Below are positions 55,700 through 64,000 of a stretch of 64,000 nucleotides of DNA, one piece after another. This DNA comes from Sulfurovum sp. NBC37-1 (GTDB taxonomy: Bacteria; Campylobacterota; Campylobacteria; Campylobacterales; Sulfurovaceae). Numbering within the stretch: the stretch's first letter is position 1; every line of letters begins with the position of its first letter. The DNA is taken from contig NC_009663.1 in NCBI RefSeq assembly GCF_000010345.1, positions 1,612,001-1,676,000 of the forward strand, in the 5' to 3' direction. Position numbers and translations under genes: made by a program. The notes beneath the pieces are model-generated. The model was not told the DNA's origin and searched no databases. It saw nothing but the letters and a program-made list of their open reading frames with translations.

Positions 55700-55788
55700 T
55701 TCACAACCTCCTCAATACTCCCAAGCCTCTCCTCCTCAACCTCACACCAAAAAGAAAAGTCCCCCAAACACTCCAAAACAAACCCCAT
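55696..55788 (-). pseudogene. 30-codon ORF: relic of an XRE antitoxin C-terminus
   Basis: ATG 55788 overlaps the RhuM stop (TGATG) and the TGA overlaps the next start (ATGA). The peptide contains CLGDF and CEVEEERLGSI, matching the last 30 residues of the intact XRE protein at 56736-57020 closely (most residues identical, including CEVEEERLGSI). So it is the tail of a second antitoxin whose DNA-binding half is gone, yet it remains in a coupled, translatable setting. Confidence 0.75.
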
Positions 55789-56648
55789 CACTTCAACCTC
55801 TCCAAAAGACCCAAACTCTCTTCATCCATCTTACTAAAAGCAAACCATTTCTTACCCAAATCTTTTAGACTGGCTCCTATGTGATAAATCTCAGTATCAT
55901 CAAGTATCAAAAACCTATCATGTGAGACATCAAATTGTTTCAGTTCTATATGGTGATATTGGGAGTTGTACTTTTTAAGGTCAAGTTTGAGTTGCTTAGT
56001 GATATTTTTGGTATATACCGTGACTTGAATATTCTGATTTTTACTAAAATGAATTAGAACACTTTCATCTATGTAATTGTCTATCAGCTTAATGGAATCC
56101 TTCGCACTTTTGATAAGATTTGCAATAAACACATAAGCATCAAATACCTGCCCATCATAAAAAATACCCTGTGTGGGTTTTAAGGATTTGTCTTGTAGTT
56201 TTGTATCAATATCGGTTACTTTATTTTGGAGAGAAAGCACCTCTTGTTCTAGTGCTACGAATCGTTCATTGGTAATCTTGTCTGTGTTTATAGTATAACC
56301 ATCTCTAATGTACTGTTTTAGTACAGAAGTAGCCCATTGTCTAAACTTTGTAGCTTTGATGGAATTTACTCTATAGCCCACTGATATAACCACATCAAGG
56401 TTATAATGTTCTATATTTCGTGCAACTTCTCTTCCGCCTTCATTTTGAACTGTTCGGAATTTCCGAACAGTTGAACTTCTGTTCAATTCATCGCTATTGA
56501 AAATGGCTTTAATATGCTCACTAATATTTGCTTTACTCGAATCAAACAGCTCAACTATCTGTTTTTGTGTAAGCCAAATAGTCTCTTCCTGGATAGATAT
56601 ATCAAGTTCTATTTCTCCACTTTGATATATCGCTATATGGTTATTCAT
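55788..56648 (-). CDS. RhuM-family protein with PLD-like C-terminal domain
   Basis: 286 residues. The N-terminal RhuM domain (residues about 1-115) shows EETIWLTQKQIVELFDSSKA, HYNLDVVISVGYRVNS and FRQWATSVLKQYI. A short coiled coil precedes a C-terminal domain with SHDRFLILDDTEIYHIGASL, a pattern seen in PLD-like and related mobile-island proteins. RhuM proteins are common in phage-defence islands and pathogenicity islands, function unclear. The stop overlaps the 30-codon ORF. Confidence 0.8.
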   Translation of the reverse strand: MNNHIAIYQSGEIELDISIQEETIWLTQKQIVELFDSSKANISEHIKAIFNSDELNRSSTVRKFRTVQNEGGREVARNIEHYNLDVVISVGYRVNSIKATKFRQWATSVLKQYIRDGYTINTDKITNERFVALEQEVLSLQNKVTDIDTKLQDKSLKPTQGIFYDGQVFDAYVFIANLIKSAKDSIKLIDNYIDESVLIHFSKNQNIQVTVYTKNITKQLKLDLKKYNSQYHHIELKQFDVSHDRFLILDDTEIYHIGASLKDLGKKWFAFSKMDEESLGLLERLK

Positions 56649-56735
56649 ATTCTTATCTCCAATTTACACACCTGTACAAAGAGTATCATATATTTTTCAA
56701 AGTCTTACAAAATATAGCATATTGACATGTTTTTA

Positions 56736-57020
56736 CTATTTAGCACTTTCTAGCACCTCTGCAATACTCCCAAGCCTCTCCTCTTCAACCTCACACAAAG
56801 AAGAGAAATCCCCCAAACAATCCAAAACCAAAGCCAACTTCAAAAGTGATTCCAAAGATATCTGTCCAGAGCGTTCAAAGCGTTTGAGTGACCCAAGGCT
56901 CACACCAGAACGCTCAGAGAGTTCGGTTTGTGTATAACCCAAAGCTTTTCTACGTTGTCTAAATTTACTTTTGAGAGTATCCATCACATCTGATGGTGCA
57001 GGAGGAAGAAAAGATAACAT
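56736..57020 (-). CDS. XRE-family transcriptional regulator / antitoxin
   Basis: 94 residues. HTH of the Cro/C1 type (YTQTELSERSGVSLGSLKRF, residues about 30-50), then a helical dimer part and a C-terminal tail with DCLGDFSSLCEVEEERLGSI. This layout, with a tail ending so close to a coupled toxin start, is that of antitoxins paired with YjjJ-type HipA kinases. AAGGG precedes ATG 57020. It is the likely regulator of the whole island, but a RhuM gene now separates it from the rest. Confidence 0.82.
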   Translation of the reverse strand: MLSFLPPAPSDVMDTLKSKFRQRRKALGYTQTELSERSGVSLGSLKRFERSGQISLESLLKLALVLDCLGDFSSLCEVEEERLGSIAEVLESAK

Positions 57021-57149
57021 ATTATCCCTTATTGGTATATATGTTACAGTATAGCTAAAATATTATCTATGATTCTTAAAGAAAATGGAGAAACCCCAAA
57101 AAATCTTTGGGGTCAAAATTGGAATTACTTGAGGACAAACGGGGGTTTA

Positions 57150-58190
57150 TTACTTTTTACCACTCACTCTGTGGCACTCATTGACAAAATGCTTTGCGTT
57201 CTCTACCGGGACGTCTGGCAAAATACCGTGTCCAAGGTTGAAGATATGGCGTTTGCCACCCATGACTTTTTGAATGGCTTCTACACACTCAGTGGTCGCT
57301 TCTTTGGAGTAGAGTCTGCATGGTTCCATGTTGCCCTGGAGGACGTATTGGTCTCCCAGTTTCTCTTTGGCCAGTGCCATAGGGGTTCCCCAGTCCACAC
57401 CGAATACATCGAAGTTTCCGTAGACAAGTCCGCGTTCTATGAATGCAGGGATGCCCTTAGGGAACATGATAATAGGGGTATCTGGATACTTTGACTTCAG
57501 GTAATCTGCTATCTCGACCATATATTTCCATGAGAATTCATCGTATTTGCCCGGTTCGATGGCCGATGCCCAGCTGTCGAAGATCTGAACGACATCGATG
57601 CCCGCTTCAATCTGCTTTTCCATGTAGTATTTGACGACTTCGGTCACTTTGGCAAGAATATTGTGCAGCAGTTCCGGGTCGGAATACATCATCTTCTTAC
57701 AGATATTGTACGTTTTGGTTCCCTGTCCTTCTATCATGTAGGTTGCCAGCGTCCATGGTGCACCGGTAAAGCCGATCAGGGCCTTGTCCTCTGCCAGACG
57801 TTCTTTAATGAGCTTAATCGTATCGTATACATAAGTCAGTTTGCCTGCTGCCTCTTCACCACCGATAAGCCTGTCCACATCGGCCTGTGTCTTGATAGGA
57901 TCGGAAAACTTCGGTCCTTCTCCCTTGACAAAACTCAGATCCATTCCCATCTCATCGGGGATAACCAGAATATCGGAGAAAAGGATGGCAGCATCCACAC
58001 CAACGATATCAACAGGCTGGAGTGTGACCTCACATGCTTTTTCAGGGTCGTGGCACAAGTTGAGGAAGTTTCCCGCTTCTGCTCTTACTTTCATATACTC
58101 TGGCAGGTAGCGTCCTGCCTGTCTCATCATCCATACCGGTGTGTACGGTGTCTCTTTGCCTAAACAGGCATCTACAAATATTTTAGACAT
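57150..58190 (-). CDS. hemE: Uroporphyrinogen decarboxylase
   Basis: 346 residues. The N-terminal signature [15 protein letters not shown] and later [15 protein letters not shown], and FNLGHGI near the C-terminus, are diagnostic. It removes four acetate carboxylates from uroporphyrinogen III to give coproporphyrinogen III for haem. Its start touches the stop of the UPF0114 gene upstream, so they share a transcript. Confidence 0.96.
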   Translation of the reverse strand: MSKIFVDACLGKETPYTPVWMMRQAGRYLPEYMKVRAEAGNFLNLCHDPEKACEVTLQPVDIVGVDAAILFSDILVIPDEMGMDLSFVKGEGPKFSDPIKTQADVDRLIGGEEAAGKLTYVYDTIKLIKERLAEDKALIGFTGAPWTLATYMIEGQGTKTYNICKKMMYSDPELLHNILAKVTEVVKYYMEKQIEAGIDVVQIFDSWASAIEPGKYDEFSWKYMVEIADYLKSKYPDTPIIMFPKGIPAFIERGLVYGNFDVFGVDWGTPMALAKEKLGDQYVLQGNMEPCRLYSKEATTECVEAIQKVMGGKRHIFNLGHGILPDVPVENAKHFVNECHRVSGKK

Positions 58191-58702
58191 TAATGTTTTC
58201 CTACCTTACTTAAAAAATATAACCCTCCGGCCAACAGTGTAATTGAACCGGCAAAATACAACATCTCCAGTGGTGTTGTAAACTGCGTATGTAAAACCCT
58301 TTGAAAAAAGTTTACTACCAGAACCATTACGATCACTTTGGCAATTTTGTCCTTGAGCTCATCTATAGAGTGAATAGCCAGAATTTGACTGCCGCTCTTG
58401 CCCTCTGCTTCATCTATCGCGGAGATGAAAAGCTCATAGATACCAAAAGAGAAAATGAACATCACAACTGCTATCAGGTACAGGTCGACTGCACCAATAA
58501 TACCTGCCACGATATCTTCATGGAAGTGTTCAGGATGTGGTATGGCATGCGTTATCACCTGATAGGTCACTACTGCCACCTCCCAGATATCCATCGAAGC
58601 TACAATAAAAAGAATAATCGCTCCCAGAAGACCGAATATCACAGCCAATAGTACAATGAACCTGCTTCGCCAGATCGCACCTTCAAATAGTGACTCCAGC
58701 AT
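58190..58702 (-). CDS. UPF0114 (YqhA-like) membrane protein
   Basis: 170 residues from ATG 58702. Four membrane helices ([70 protein letters not shown]). Matches the UPF0114 family of unknown role. The frame opens earlier at 58729, but that part overlaps asd; ATG 58702 overlaps the asd stop by one base (TAATG). Confidence 0.85.
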   Translation of the reverse strand: MLESLFEGAIWRSRFIVLLAVIFGLLGAIILFIVASMDIWEVAVVTYQVITHAIPHPEHFHEDIVAGIIGAVDLYLIAVVMFIFSFGIYELFISAIDEAEGKSGSQILAIHSIDELKDKIAKVIVMVLVVNFFQRVLHTQFTTPLEMLYFAGSITLLAGGLYFLSKVGKH

Positions 58703-59742
58703 TAGACAGCTTCCTCCAGCTTGATCCACTTCTGCGCGATCCGTACTGCATTGGTCGCAGCACCTACTCTCACTTGGTCGGCAACACCCCAGAGATGAAG
58801 GATGTTCTCGGAGAAGATATCTTTTCTGATACGCCCGACATAGGTCAGATCCGTATCTGTCGCAATGATCGGCATAGGGTATTCACCTTTCTCCAGGTCA
58901 TCGATGACTTTAACATTCTCGAAGTTCGCCAAAGCTTCCCTTGCCTCTTCCACACTGACATCTGTACCTTCTCTGAAAGTGACCGTAATGGACTCGGAAT
59001 GCGAACGAAGTACCGGTACACGTACGCATGTTGCCGAAACAGCGAAGTCTGAGTGCATGATCTTGTTGGTTTCATTGACCATTTTCATCTCTTCTTTGGT
59101 GTAACCGTTCTCCTGAGGTACATCGATCTGGGGAATGACATTGAGTGCGATCTGGTGTGAGAATGCTTTTATCTCCGTCTCATCAAGTTTAAATGCGAAG
59201 AAGTCCTGCATCTGCTTTACCAGCTCTTCCATCCCCGCTTTTCCTGCACCGGAGACCGCCTGGTAGGTACTGACATCCACTCTTTTGATCCCGTAAAGAT
59301 CATCAAGCGGCTTGAGCAGCTGAACCATCTGTATGGTCGAACAGTTCGGATTCGCGATGACCCCCGTATCCTGCCAGAGTTCGATATCTTCAGGATTCAC
59401 TTCAGGTACGATCAAAGGCACATCCGGGTCCATTCTGAAATGCGAAGTATTGTCAATGACCACTGCTCCTGCTTCCACTGCAAATCTGGCGAATTGTGCC
59501 GAAATGTTTCCGCCTGCCGAGAAGAAAGCGATATCGATATCTCTTCCCTCAAAGACCGTTTCAGTCAACTCTTCTATCTTGTAGGCTTTCCCTTGGCACT
59601 CTACCTCGATACCTACCGAGTTTGCGCTGGCAAGCGGCAGAAGATCTCCTATGGGGAACTTTACCTCTTCCAAGACTCTGAAAAGCTCTTCACCTACGGC
59701 ACCCGAAGCGCCGACCACTGCTACATTGTATTTTCTTTTCAC
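58702..59742 (-). CDS. asd: Aspartate-semialdehyde dehydrogenase
   Basis: 346 residues. NADP loop VGASGAVGEELFRVL, catalytic cysteine in NPNCSTIQMV, and SGAGKAGMEELVKQ. It makes aspartate semialdehyde for lysine/DAP, threonine and methionine. Between gyrA and the UPF0114 gene on the same strand; three bases separate it from gyrA. Confidence 0.96.
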   Translation of the reverse strand: MKRKYNVAVVGASGAVGEELFRVLEEVKFPIGDLLPLASANSVGIEVECQGKAYKIEELTETVFEGRDIDIAFFSAGGNISAQFARFAVEAGAVVIDNTSHFRMDPDVPLIVPEVNPEDIELWQDTGVIANPNCSTIQMVQLLKPLDDLYGIKRVDVSTYQAVSGAGKAGMEELVKQMQDFFAFKLDETEIKAFSHQIALNVIPQIDVPQENGYTKEEMKMVNETNKIMHSDFAVSATCVRVPVLRSHSESITVTFREGTDVSVEEAREALANFENVKVIDDLEKGEYPMPIIATDTDLTYVGRIRKDIFSENILHLWGVADQVRVGAATNAVRIAQKWIKLEEAV

Positions 59743-59745
59743 GTT

Positions 59746-62268
59746 CTATACCAATCCTAATGTATTATCGTTATTGTCATCTTTTGTTTCACTGCCTGCT
59801 TCATTTTCAGAAGGTTCCTCTTCAGGCTTCTCCTCTTTCTGGCATTTCGCCATACTGACTACTTTGTCCTTTTTCTCTACAGAAACCACTTTCACACCGG
59901 AAGTATTTCTTCCCGCTTTGCGGATGGTCTCCATATCGACACGTATCATTTTACCGACAGAAGTTAAACACATCAGGTCCTTGTCCTCTTCCACCATGAC
60001 TACACCGACTACATCACCGGTTTTTGACGTAAGTTTCATAGAGATAACACCTTTACCTGCACGATTCTGTTCACGGTACTCGCTTGCCGTCGTACGTTTG
60101 CCGAGTCCTTTTTCTGAAAGCATAAGGATCTCATCTTCTTCACTTTCAAGGGTGGCCGCACCACAGACATAGTCACCGTCGATCTTGAACTTGATCGCCG
60201 TCACACCGCGTGATACACGTCCGATTTCTCTTGCATCTTCCACTTTGAACCGGATACAGAGACCTTTTTTGGTCGCCACAAAGAGCCACTTAGTCTCAGG
60301 CTTGACGATCTTGGCTTCTACCAGTTCATCATTCTCATCAAGATTGATCGCCCTGACACCGTTACTCCTGATATTGGAGTATTCGGAGAGATTCGTTCTC
60401 TTGACGATACCATTTCTAGTAAAGAAGACCAGTCCTTTCTCTTCAGAGAAATCCGTTGTCGGTATGATCGCCATAATCTTCTCGTCAGGCTGGAGGTTTA
60501 TCAGGTTGACCACCGCTTTTCCTTTTGCTGTACGTGACCCTTCAGGAATACGATAAACTTTCAGCCAGTAGAGCTGTCCCCTGTCTGTGACGAACATCAA
60601 CGTATCATGTGTATTGGAGGTAAAGAAGCTCTCGATGAAGTCATCGTCATATGTGGTAACGGCCGTCTTGCCTTTACCACCTCTGTGCTGCTTCTCATAG
60701 AGTTTTACCGGAACACGTTTGATGTACCCTCTGTGAGTAATCGTAACGACCATCGGCTCGTTTGGAATGAGATCTTCAATATCAATGTCGTCATAGTCAT
60801 CCACGATCTCGGTACGTCTTGGCGTACGGTATTTCTCACCAATCTCGATAAGTTCTTCACGGATGATCTGGTTAATCTTCTCCTCACTCTTGAGAATACC
60901 TTCAAGGTATGCAATAGTCTTGAGAAGTTCCGCCAATTCATTCTCGATCTTTTCGATCTCAAGGCCGGTAAGACGTCTCAGGCGCATCTCGAGAATGGCT
61001 TTCGCCTGAATCTCGGAAAGGCTGAAGCGTGACATGAGATTCTCTCTCGCCTCAACATCATCCGAAGAAGCACGAATGATCTTGATGACCTCATCGATGT
61101 TGTCAACAGCTATTTTCAAACCTTCCAGAATATGGGCTCTTGCTCTTGCTTTTTCCAGATCGAAGATCGTTCTTCGGATAATGACCGTTTTCCTGTGGTT
61201 CAGGAAAAGATCAAAGAGTTCCATCAGATTGAAGACTTTCGGCTCTTTGTTATGAATAGCCAGCATGATGATACCGAAGGTTACCTGCATCTGCGTACTC
61301 TTGAAAAGGTTGTTGAGCACGATCTCGCTCATAGCGTCACGCTTGAGTTCCATCACCACCCTGATACCTTCTCTGTCCGATTCGTCACGGATCTCGGAGA
61401 TCCCCTCTATATGCTTGTCACGCACCAGCTGGGCAATATTCTCGATGAGCCTTGACTTGTTTACCTGGAAAGGAAGCTCATCAATGATGATGATCTCTTT
61501 GTTACCCTTTTGCTCGATATGCGTCTTTGCACGTACCTTGATGCGTCCGCGACCTGTCGTGTAGGCATCAGTAATCCCCTTGCGTCCGAAGATAATACCG
61601 CCCGTAGGGAAATCCGGGCCCTGAACGATCTTCATCATATCTTCAATGCTCGCTTCAGGATTGTCAATACGTACTACCAATGCATCGATCAGCTCATTGA
61701 GCCTGTGCGGAGGGATGTTCGTTGCCATACCGACTGCAATACCGCTTGAACCGTTCAACAGCAGATTGGGTACACGTGAAGGCAGCACATCCGGCTCGGA
61801 CATGGAGTCATCATAGTTGGGAACGAAATCAACCGTATCTTTTTCCAGATCACTCAGAAGCTCTTCTGCGATCTTCGTCATACGCGCCTCGGTATATCGC
61901 ATCGCAGCCGCATTGTCACCGTCAACCGAACCGAAGTTACCCTGACCGTCCACAAGCGGTGCCTGCATGGAGAAGTCCTGCGCCATACGTACCAGCGCAT
62001 CATAGACCGAGTTGTCACCGTGCGGGTGATACTTACCAATCACATCCCCGACGATACGTGCCGATTTCTTGTAGGGACTTCTGTGCGAAAGGCTCAAGTC
62101 GTTCATCGCATAGAGTATCCTTCTGTGTACGGGCTTGAGTCCGTCACGTGCATCCGGCAGTGCCCTACCAATGATAACGGACATGGAATAATCCAGATAG
62201 CTCGATTTGATACTGTCTTCAATCAGTACCTCTTCAACATTATGATTATCGTCAAACAGATCAGACAT
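59746..62268 (-). CDS. gyrA: DNA gyrase subunit A
   Basis: 840 residues. The active-site tyrosine is in [11 protein letters not shown], near residue 125; the QRDR is [18 protein letters not shown]. Asn lies where E. coli has Ser83, as in wild-type Helicobacter pylori. The GyrA-box type C-terminal beta-pinwheel follows, and the protein ends in a strongly acidic tail ([13 protein letters not shown]). Introduces negative supercoils with GyrB, not in this window. Confidence 0.96.
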   Translation of the reverse strand: MSDLFDDNHNVEEVLIEDSIKSSYLDYSMSVIIGRALPDARDGLKPVHRRILYAMNDLSLSHRSPYKKSARIVGDVIGKYHPHGDNSVYDALVRMAQDFSMQAPLVDGQGNFGSVDGDNAAAMRYTEARMTKIAEELLSDLEKDTVDFVPNYDDSMSEPDVLPSRVPNLLLNGSSGIAVGMATNIPPHRLNELIDALVVRIDNPEASIEDMMKIVQGPDFPTGGIIFGRKGITDAYTTGRGRIKVRAKTHIEQKGNKEIIIIDELPFQVNKSRLIENIAQLVRDKHIEGISEIRDESDREGIRVVMELKRDAMSEIVLNNLFKSTQMQVTFGIIMLAIHNKEPKVFNLMELFDLFLNHRKTVIIRRTIFDLEKARARAHILEGLKIAVDNIDEVIKIIRASSDDVEARENLMSRFSLSEIQAKAILEMRLRRLTGLEIEKIENELAELLKTIAYLEGILKSEEKINQIIREELIEIGEKYRTPRRTEIVDDYDDIDIEDLIPNEPMVVTITHRGYIKRVPVKLYEKQHRGGKGKTAVTTYDDDFIESFFTSNTHDTLMFVTDRGQLYWLKVYRIPEGSRTAKGKAVVNLINLQPDEKIMAIIPTTDFSEEKGLVFFTRNGIVKRTNLSEYSNIRSNGVRAINLDENDELVEAKIVKPETKWLFVATKKGLCIRFKVEDAREIGRVSRGVTAIKFKIDGDYVCGAATLESEEDEILMLSEKGLGKRTTASEYREQNRAGKGVISMKLTSKTGDVVGVVMVEEDKDLMCLTSVGKMIRVDMETIRKAGRNTSGVKVVSVEKKDKVVSMAKCQKEEKPEEEPSENEAGSETKDDNNDNTLGLV

Positions 62269-62479
62269 TTTTATCCTTACTTTATTAAGTTAAGAGATTT
62301 TATCCAATAGAGGTATTCAAAAGGCTTAAAAAGCGCTCAAAATCGCATTTAGATGCTTTAAAATGGATTTTTGTAATTTTTTGTATTTTTTGATTAACAT
62401 AATATTTTTATCAAAAGTGCTTATTTTGTCTTTTTAGTAAGTCACTTATTCTATTTTATCTTATTAACAATTTTTAGGC

Positions 62480-62485
62480 TATAAT
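62480..62485 (+). promoter_or_regulatory. -10 box of the exbBD promoter
   Basis: TATAAT lies 26 bases before GTG 62511, in a long A/T-rich approach. It covers the in-frame ATG at 62484, so this ATG cannot be in the transcript and the GTG is preferred as the start of exbB. Confidence 0.6.
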
Positions 62486-62510
62486 GCACTCAAAAAACAA
62501 GGACAGTCCC

Positions 62511-62951
62511 GTGCCCATAGAACAGATCAAACATATAGTAGATTATGGAATCATCGGTTTACTGGTTTTTCTCAGCTTTATTACTTTTGCCTTTGCCATA
62601 GAAAGAGTACTCTTCTACCGAAGCATAAAAGTGAAAGACTATAAAAACCGGACCGCAATGGAACTGGACATTATGAAACGCCTTCCGACCATCGCTTCCA
62701 TCGGTACCAATGCTCCCTATATCGGTCTGCTTGGTACCGTGCTTGCAATCATCCTCACTTTCTATATCATCGGTGAGCAGCAGGACCATGTCAATGCCGG
62801 AGACGTCATGAAACACCTTGCACTTGCCCTGAAAGCGACTGCTGCCGGTCTTGTGGTCGCCATCCCTGCAACTGCCATCTACAATGCACTGCTCAGCAAG
62901 GTAGATACCCTGCTCGCCCAGTGGGATATCGCCCATGACACACAGAAGTAA
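62511..62951 (+). CDS. exbB: ExbB-like proton channel of the TonB system
   Basis: 146 residues from GTG 62511 (AAGGA upstream). Three membrane helices: IIGLLVFLSFITFAFAIERV, the second near APYIGLLGTVLAIILTFYII, the third near LKATAAGLVVAIPATAIYNA. MotA/TolQ/ExbB family, the short Campylobacterota form. With ExbD and TonB it uses proton flow to energise outer-membrane receptors such as the one at 35 kb. tonB is not in the window. Confidence 0.9.
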   Translation: MPIEQIKHIVDYGIIGLLVFLSFITFAFAIERVLFYRSIKVKDYKNRTAMELDIMKRLPTIASIGTNAPYIGLLGTVLAIILTFYIIGEQQDHVNAGDVMKHLALALKATAAGLVVAIPATAIYNALLSKVDTLLAQWDIAHDTQK

Positions 62952-62960
62952 AGCAGCCTT

Positions 62961-63338
62961 ATGAGACGCGAACGCTTTGACAAGATGAATGTCGTCCCAT
63001 TCATCGATATTGTACTGGTTCTGCTGGTCATTGTATTGGCAACAGCAACTTTCGTGACCAATCAGACCGTCAACGTCGATCTTCCTACAGCTTCATCCAA
63101 AAAAGCCGAAGAGAAAAAAAGTATTGCAATTTCGGTAGATAAAGAGGGAAAATATTATTATAATAAAGATGAATTTCCACTTGATGCTATTAAAGAAAAA
63201 CTGATGAGGCTTGATCCAAAAAAAGACCTTATTTCTCTGCATATGGACAAGACCAGCCAGTTCCAGTTCTTTGTAAATATCATCGATATTCTGAAGACCA
63301 AAGGGTTTGAGAATATTTCAATCATTACGAAGAAATAA
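62961..63338 (+). CDS. exbD: ExbD-like protein of the TonB system
   Basis: 125 residues. One N-terminal membrane helix with the essential Asp (VVPFIDIVLVLLVIVLATAT), then a periplasmic domain (DKEGKYYYNKDEFPLDAIKE). Ten bases after exbB. Membrane-bound partner of ExbB. Confidence 0.9.
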   Translation: MRRERFDKMNVVPFIDIVLVLLVIVLATATFVTNQTVNVDLPTASSKKAEEKKSIAISVDKEGKYYYNKDEFPLDAIKEKLMRLDPKKDLISLHMDKTSQFQFFVNIIDILKTKGFENISIITKK

Positions 63339-63380
63339 TACAGAATCACTGTATCCAAACAACACATTCACATTTTCCAC

Positions 63381-63405
63381 ATCATCCTGAACTTGTTTCA
63401 GGATC
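63381..63405 (+). repeat. CATCCTGAACTTG-type repeat, single copy
   Basis: CATCCTGAACTTGTTTCAGG followed by ATC, the same hairpin as at 34573-34649. It stands between the convergent exbD and thioredoxin-like genes and may act as a shared terminator. Confidence 0.8.
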
Positions 63406-63480
63406 TCCCCGTGACTTAAACCGAGGCGTACATACTGCGTGTGATTAATTTAAATGCCGTCCGATAAAATCGGACCGGTA

Positions 63481-63798
63481 TTATTCCGTCATCAGGCCAT
63501 ACGGTCTTTTGAGCTGTTCCATCATCTGATGCAGGCTCACCGCCCTTCCCTCCCGGATAAACTCCCTTCCGTCAAGAAAAACGATCATTGTCGGTACCGA
63601 GAAGACCTGGTAGTGTGCCGAAATCTCGGCATTTTCATGGGCATCAAGATAAATCTGCTTGATGAGAGGAAACTCTTTGTCGAATACCTCTTTAAATTTG
63701 GGACGCAGTGCGTGGCAGACATTGCACTTTTCTCCCGAGAAGTAAAGCAGTACACCTACTTCCGACCTTATGATGTTTTGCAGTTCTTCCAATGTCAT
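63481..63798 (-). CDS. Thioredoxin-like protein
   Basis: 105 residues, one thioredoxin fold with the redox motif CNVC (LLYFSGEKCNVCHALRPKFK) and the cis-Pro region FSVPTMIVFLDGRE. Divergent from canonical WCGPC. Probably a cytoplasmic thiol reductase; partner unknown. Confidence 0.85.
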   Translation of the reverse strand: MTLEELQNIIRSEVGVLLYFSGEKCNVCHALRPKFKEVFDKEFPLIKQIYLDAHENAEISAHYQVFSVPTMIVFLDGREFIREGRAVSLHQMMEQLKRPYGLMTE

Positions 63799-63876
63799 AA
63801 CCTTACCTTCTCATTTTATTGTTTTACAAATTAAAAATATACGTACTGAGCATATGGGGAGGTACTTCCCATCAAG

Positions 63877-64000
63877 TCACAGTGCGATAAACAGTGAACA
63901 TCGATTTACAGTTTCACGTCCAAACGTATCCATCAGTCTTTCATGATCGAGTTTAACGAAACGGTGTACCTTTCTGTAAAGTTCTCGGACATCATCCCTA
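63877..64000 (-). CDS. C-terminal part of an ORF cut by the window edge
   Basis: A minus-strand frame of 40 sense codons before the TGA at 63877-63879 reads in from the right edge: ELYRKVHRFVKLDHERLMDT then FGRETVNRCSLFIAL. The pattern is protein-like, but no family is recognised from so little. The 78-base gap to the thioredoxin-like gene shows no other feature. Confidence 0.5.
   Translation of the reverse strand, partial: RDDVRELYRKVHRFVKLDHERLMDTFGRETVNRCSLFIAL

Noticed and set aside
59746-62268. gyrA Asn at the Ser83-equivalent as a quinolone-resistance mutation
   Set aside because: Asn is the wild-type residue at this position in Helicobacter pylori, so it is probably the lineage state.
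62484-62510. ATG 62484 as the exbB start
   Set aside because: It is inside the TATAAT -10 box; the GTG at 62511 has AAGGA before it and gives the normal ExbB N-terminus.

Overview
The window is chromosomal DNA from a member of the Campylobacterota (former Epsilonproteobacteria), most likely a Sulfurovum-like marine or sediment organism. This rests on recognising protein families, not on a database search: the cbpA-hspR heat-shock pair with a HAIR-type operator, a long DapD, carboxynorspermidine decarboxylase (NspC), a short RnpA and a compact, mostly minus-strand layout. The region is mainly core genome of moderate GC with one very AT-rich island. There is no rRNA operon, no CRISPR array and no recognisable IS transposase gene.

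Layout. 0-4 kb: end of a surface-polysaccharide locus (PHP-type tyrosine phosphatase, Wzz/BY-kinase with a tandem Gly-Tyr tail) and an outer-membrane barrel. 4-6.3 kb: cbpA-hspR and a divergent TrmH-family methyltransferase. 6.3-10.7 kb: purH and purL, separated and flanked by hairpin repeats. 10.8-17.1 kb: dimeric dUTPase, a lipoprotein, a Sel1-type membrane protein, and the mnmE-jag-yidC-rnpA-rpmH block. 17.2-29.6 kb: nspC, tamB/tamA, gpsA, a potassium channel with two RCK proteins, gatB, atpB. 29.7-34.5 kb: a minus-strand run TIGR02757-lptB-tsaE-trpD-S4-unknown-dapD whose wider gaps are filled by paired REP hairpins. 35-44 kb: TonB-dependent receptor, small membrane and Cys-rich proteins, cell-wall enzymes, polyphosphate kinase 2, tandem DUF1566 proteins, a second potassium channel. 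44-48 kb: exonuclease, envelope proteins and coiled-coil proteins.

48-57 kb is the accessory part. A classical hipB-hipA pair with strong upstream palindromes comes first, then tRNA-Asn and a radical SAM gene. Next is a six-part minus-strand island: XRE regulator, RhuM/PLD-like protein, a 30-codon ORF that is the relic of an antitoxin C-terminus, a large helical protein, a protein with an Mrr-like nuclease N-terminus, and a second HipA-family kinase. From the RhuM gene onward every junction is an overlap (TGATG, ATGA, TAATG, TAGTG), so the genes look translationally coupled. The two central genes are strikingly AT-rich and I do not recognise them as a named system. This is the best candidate for an undescribed defence or toxin-antitoxin module. 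57-64 kb returns to core genes: hemE, a UPF0114 protein, asd, gyrA, exbB-exbD, a thioredoxin-like protein and a truncated ORF.

At the small scale the window is rich in dispersed hairpins of at least four types: REP elements headed GTAG, long palindromes with GGGnACnTCTAA ends, CATCCTGAACTTG-type repeats, and a CTCGTTCC-type hairpin. In several places the REP head itself supplies the TAG stop codon of the preceding gene.
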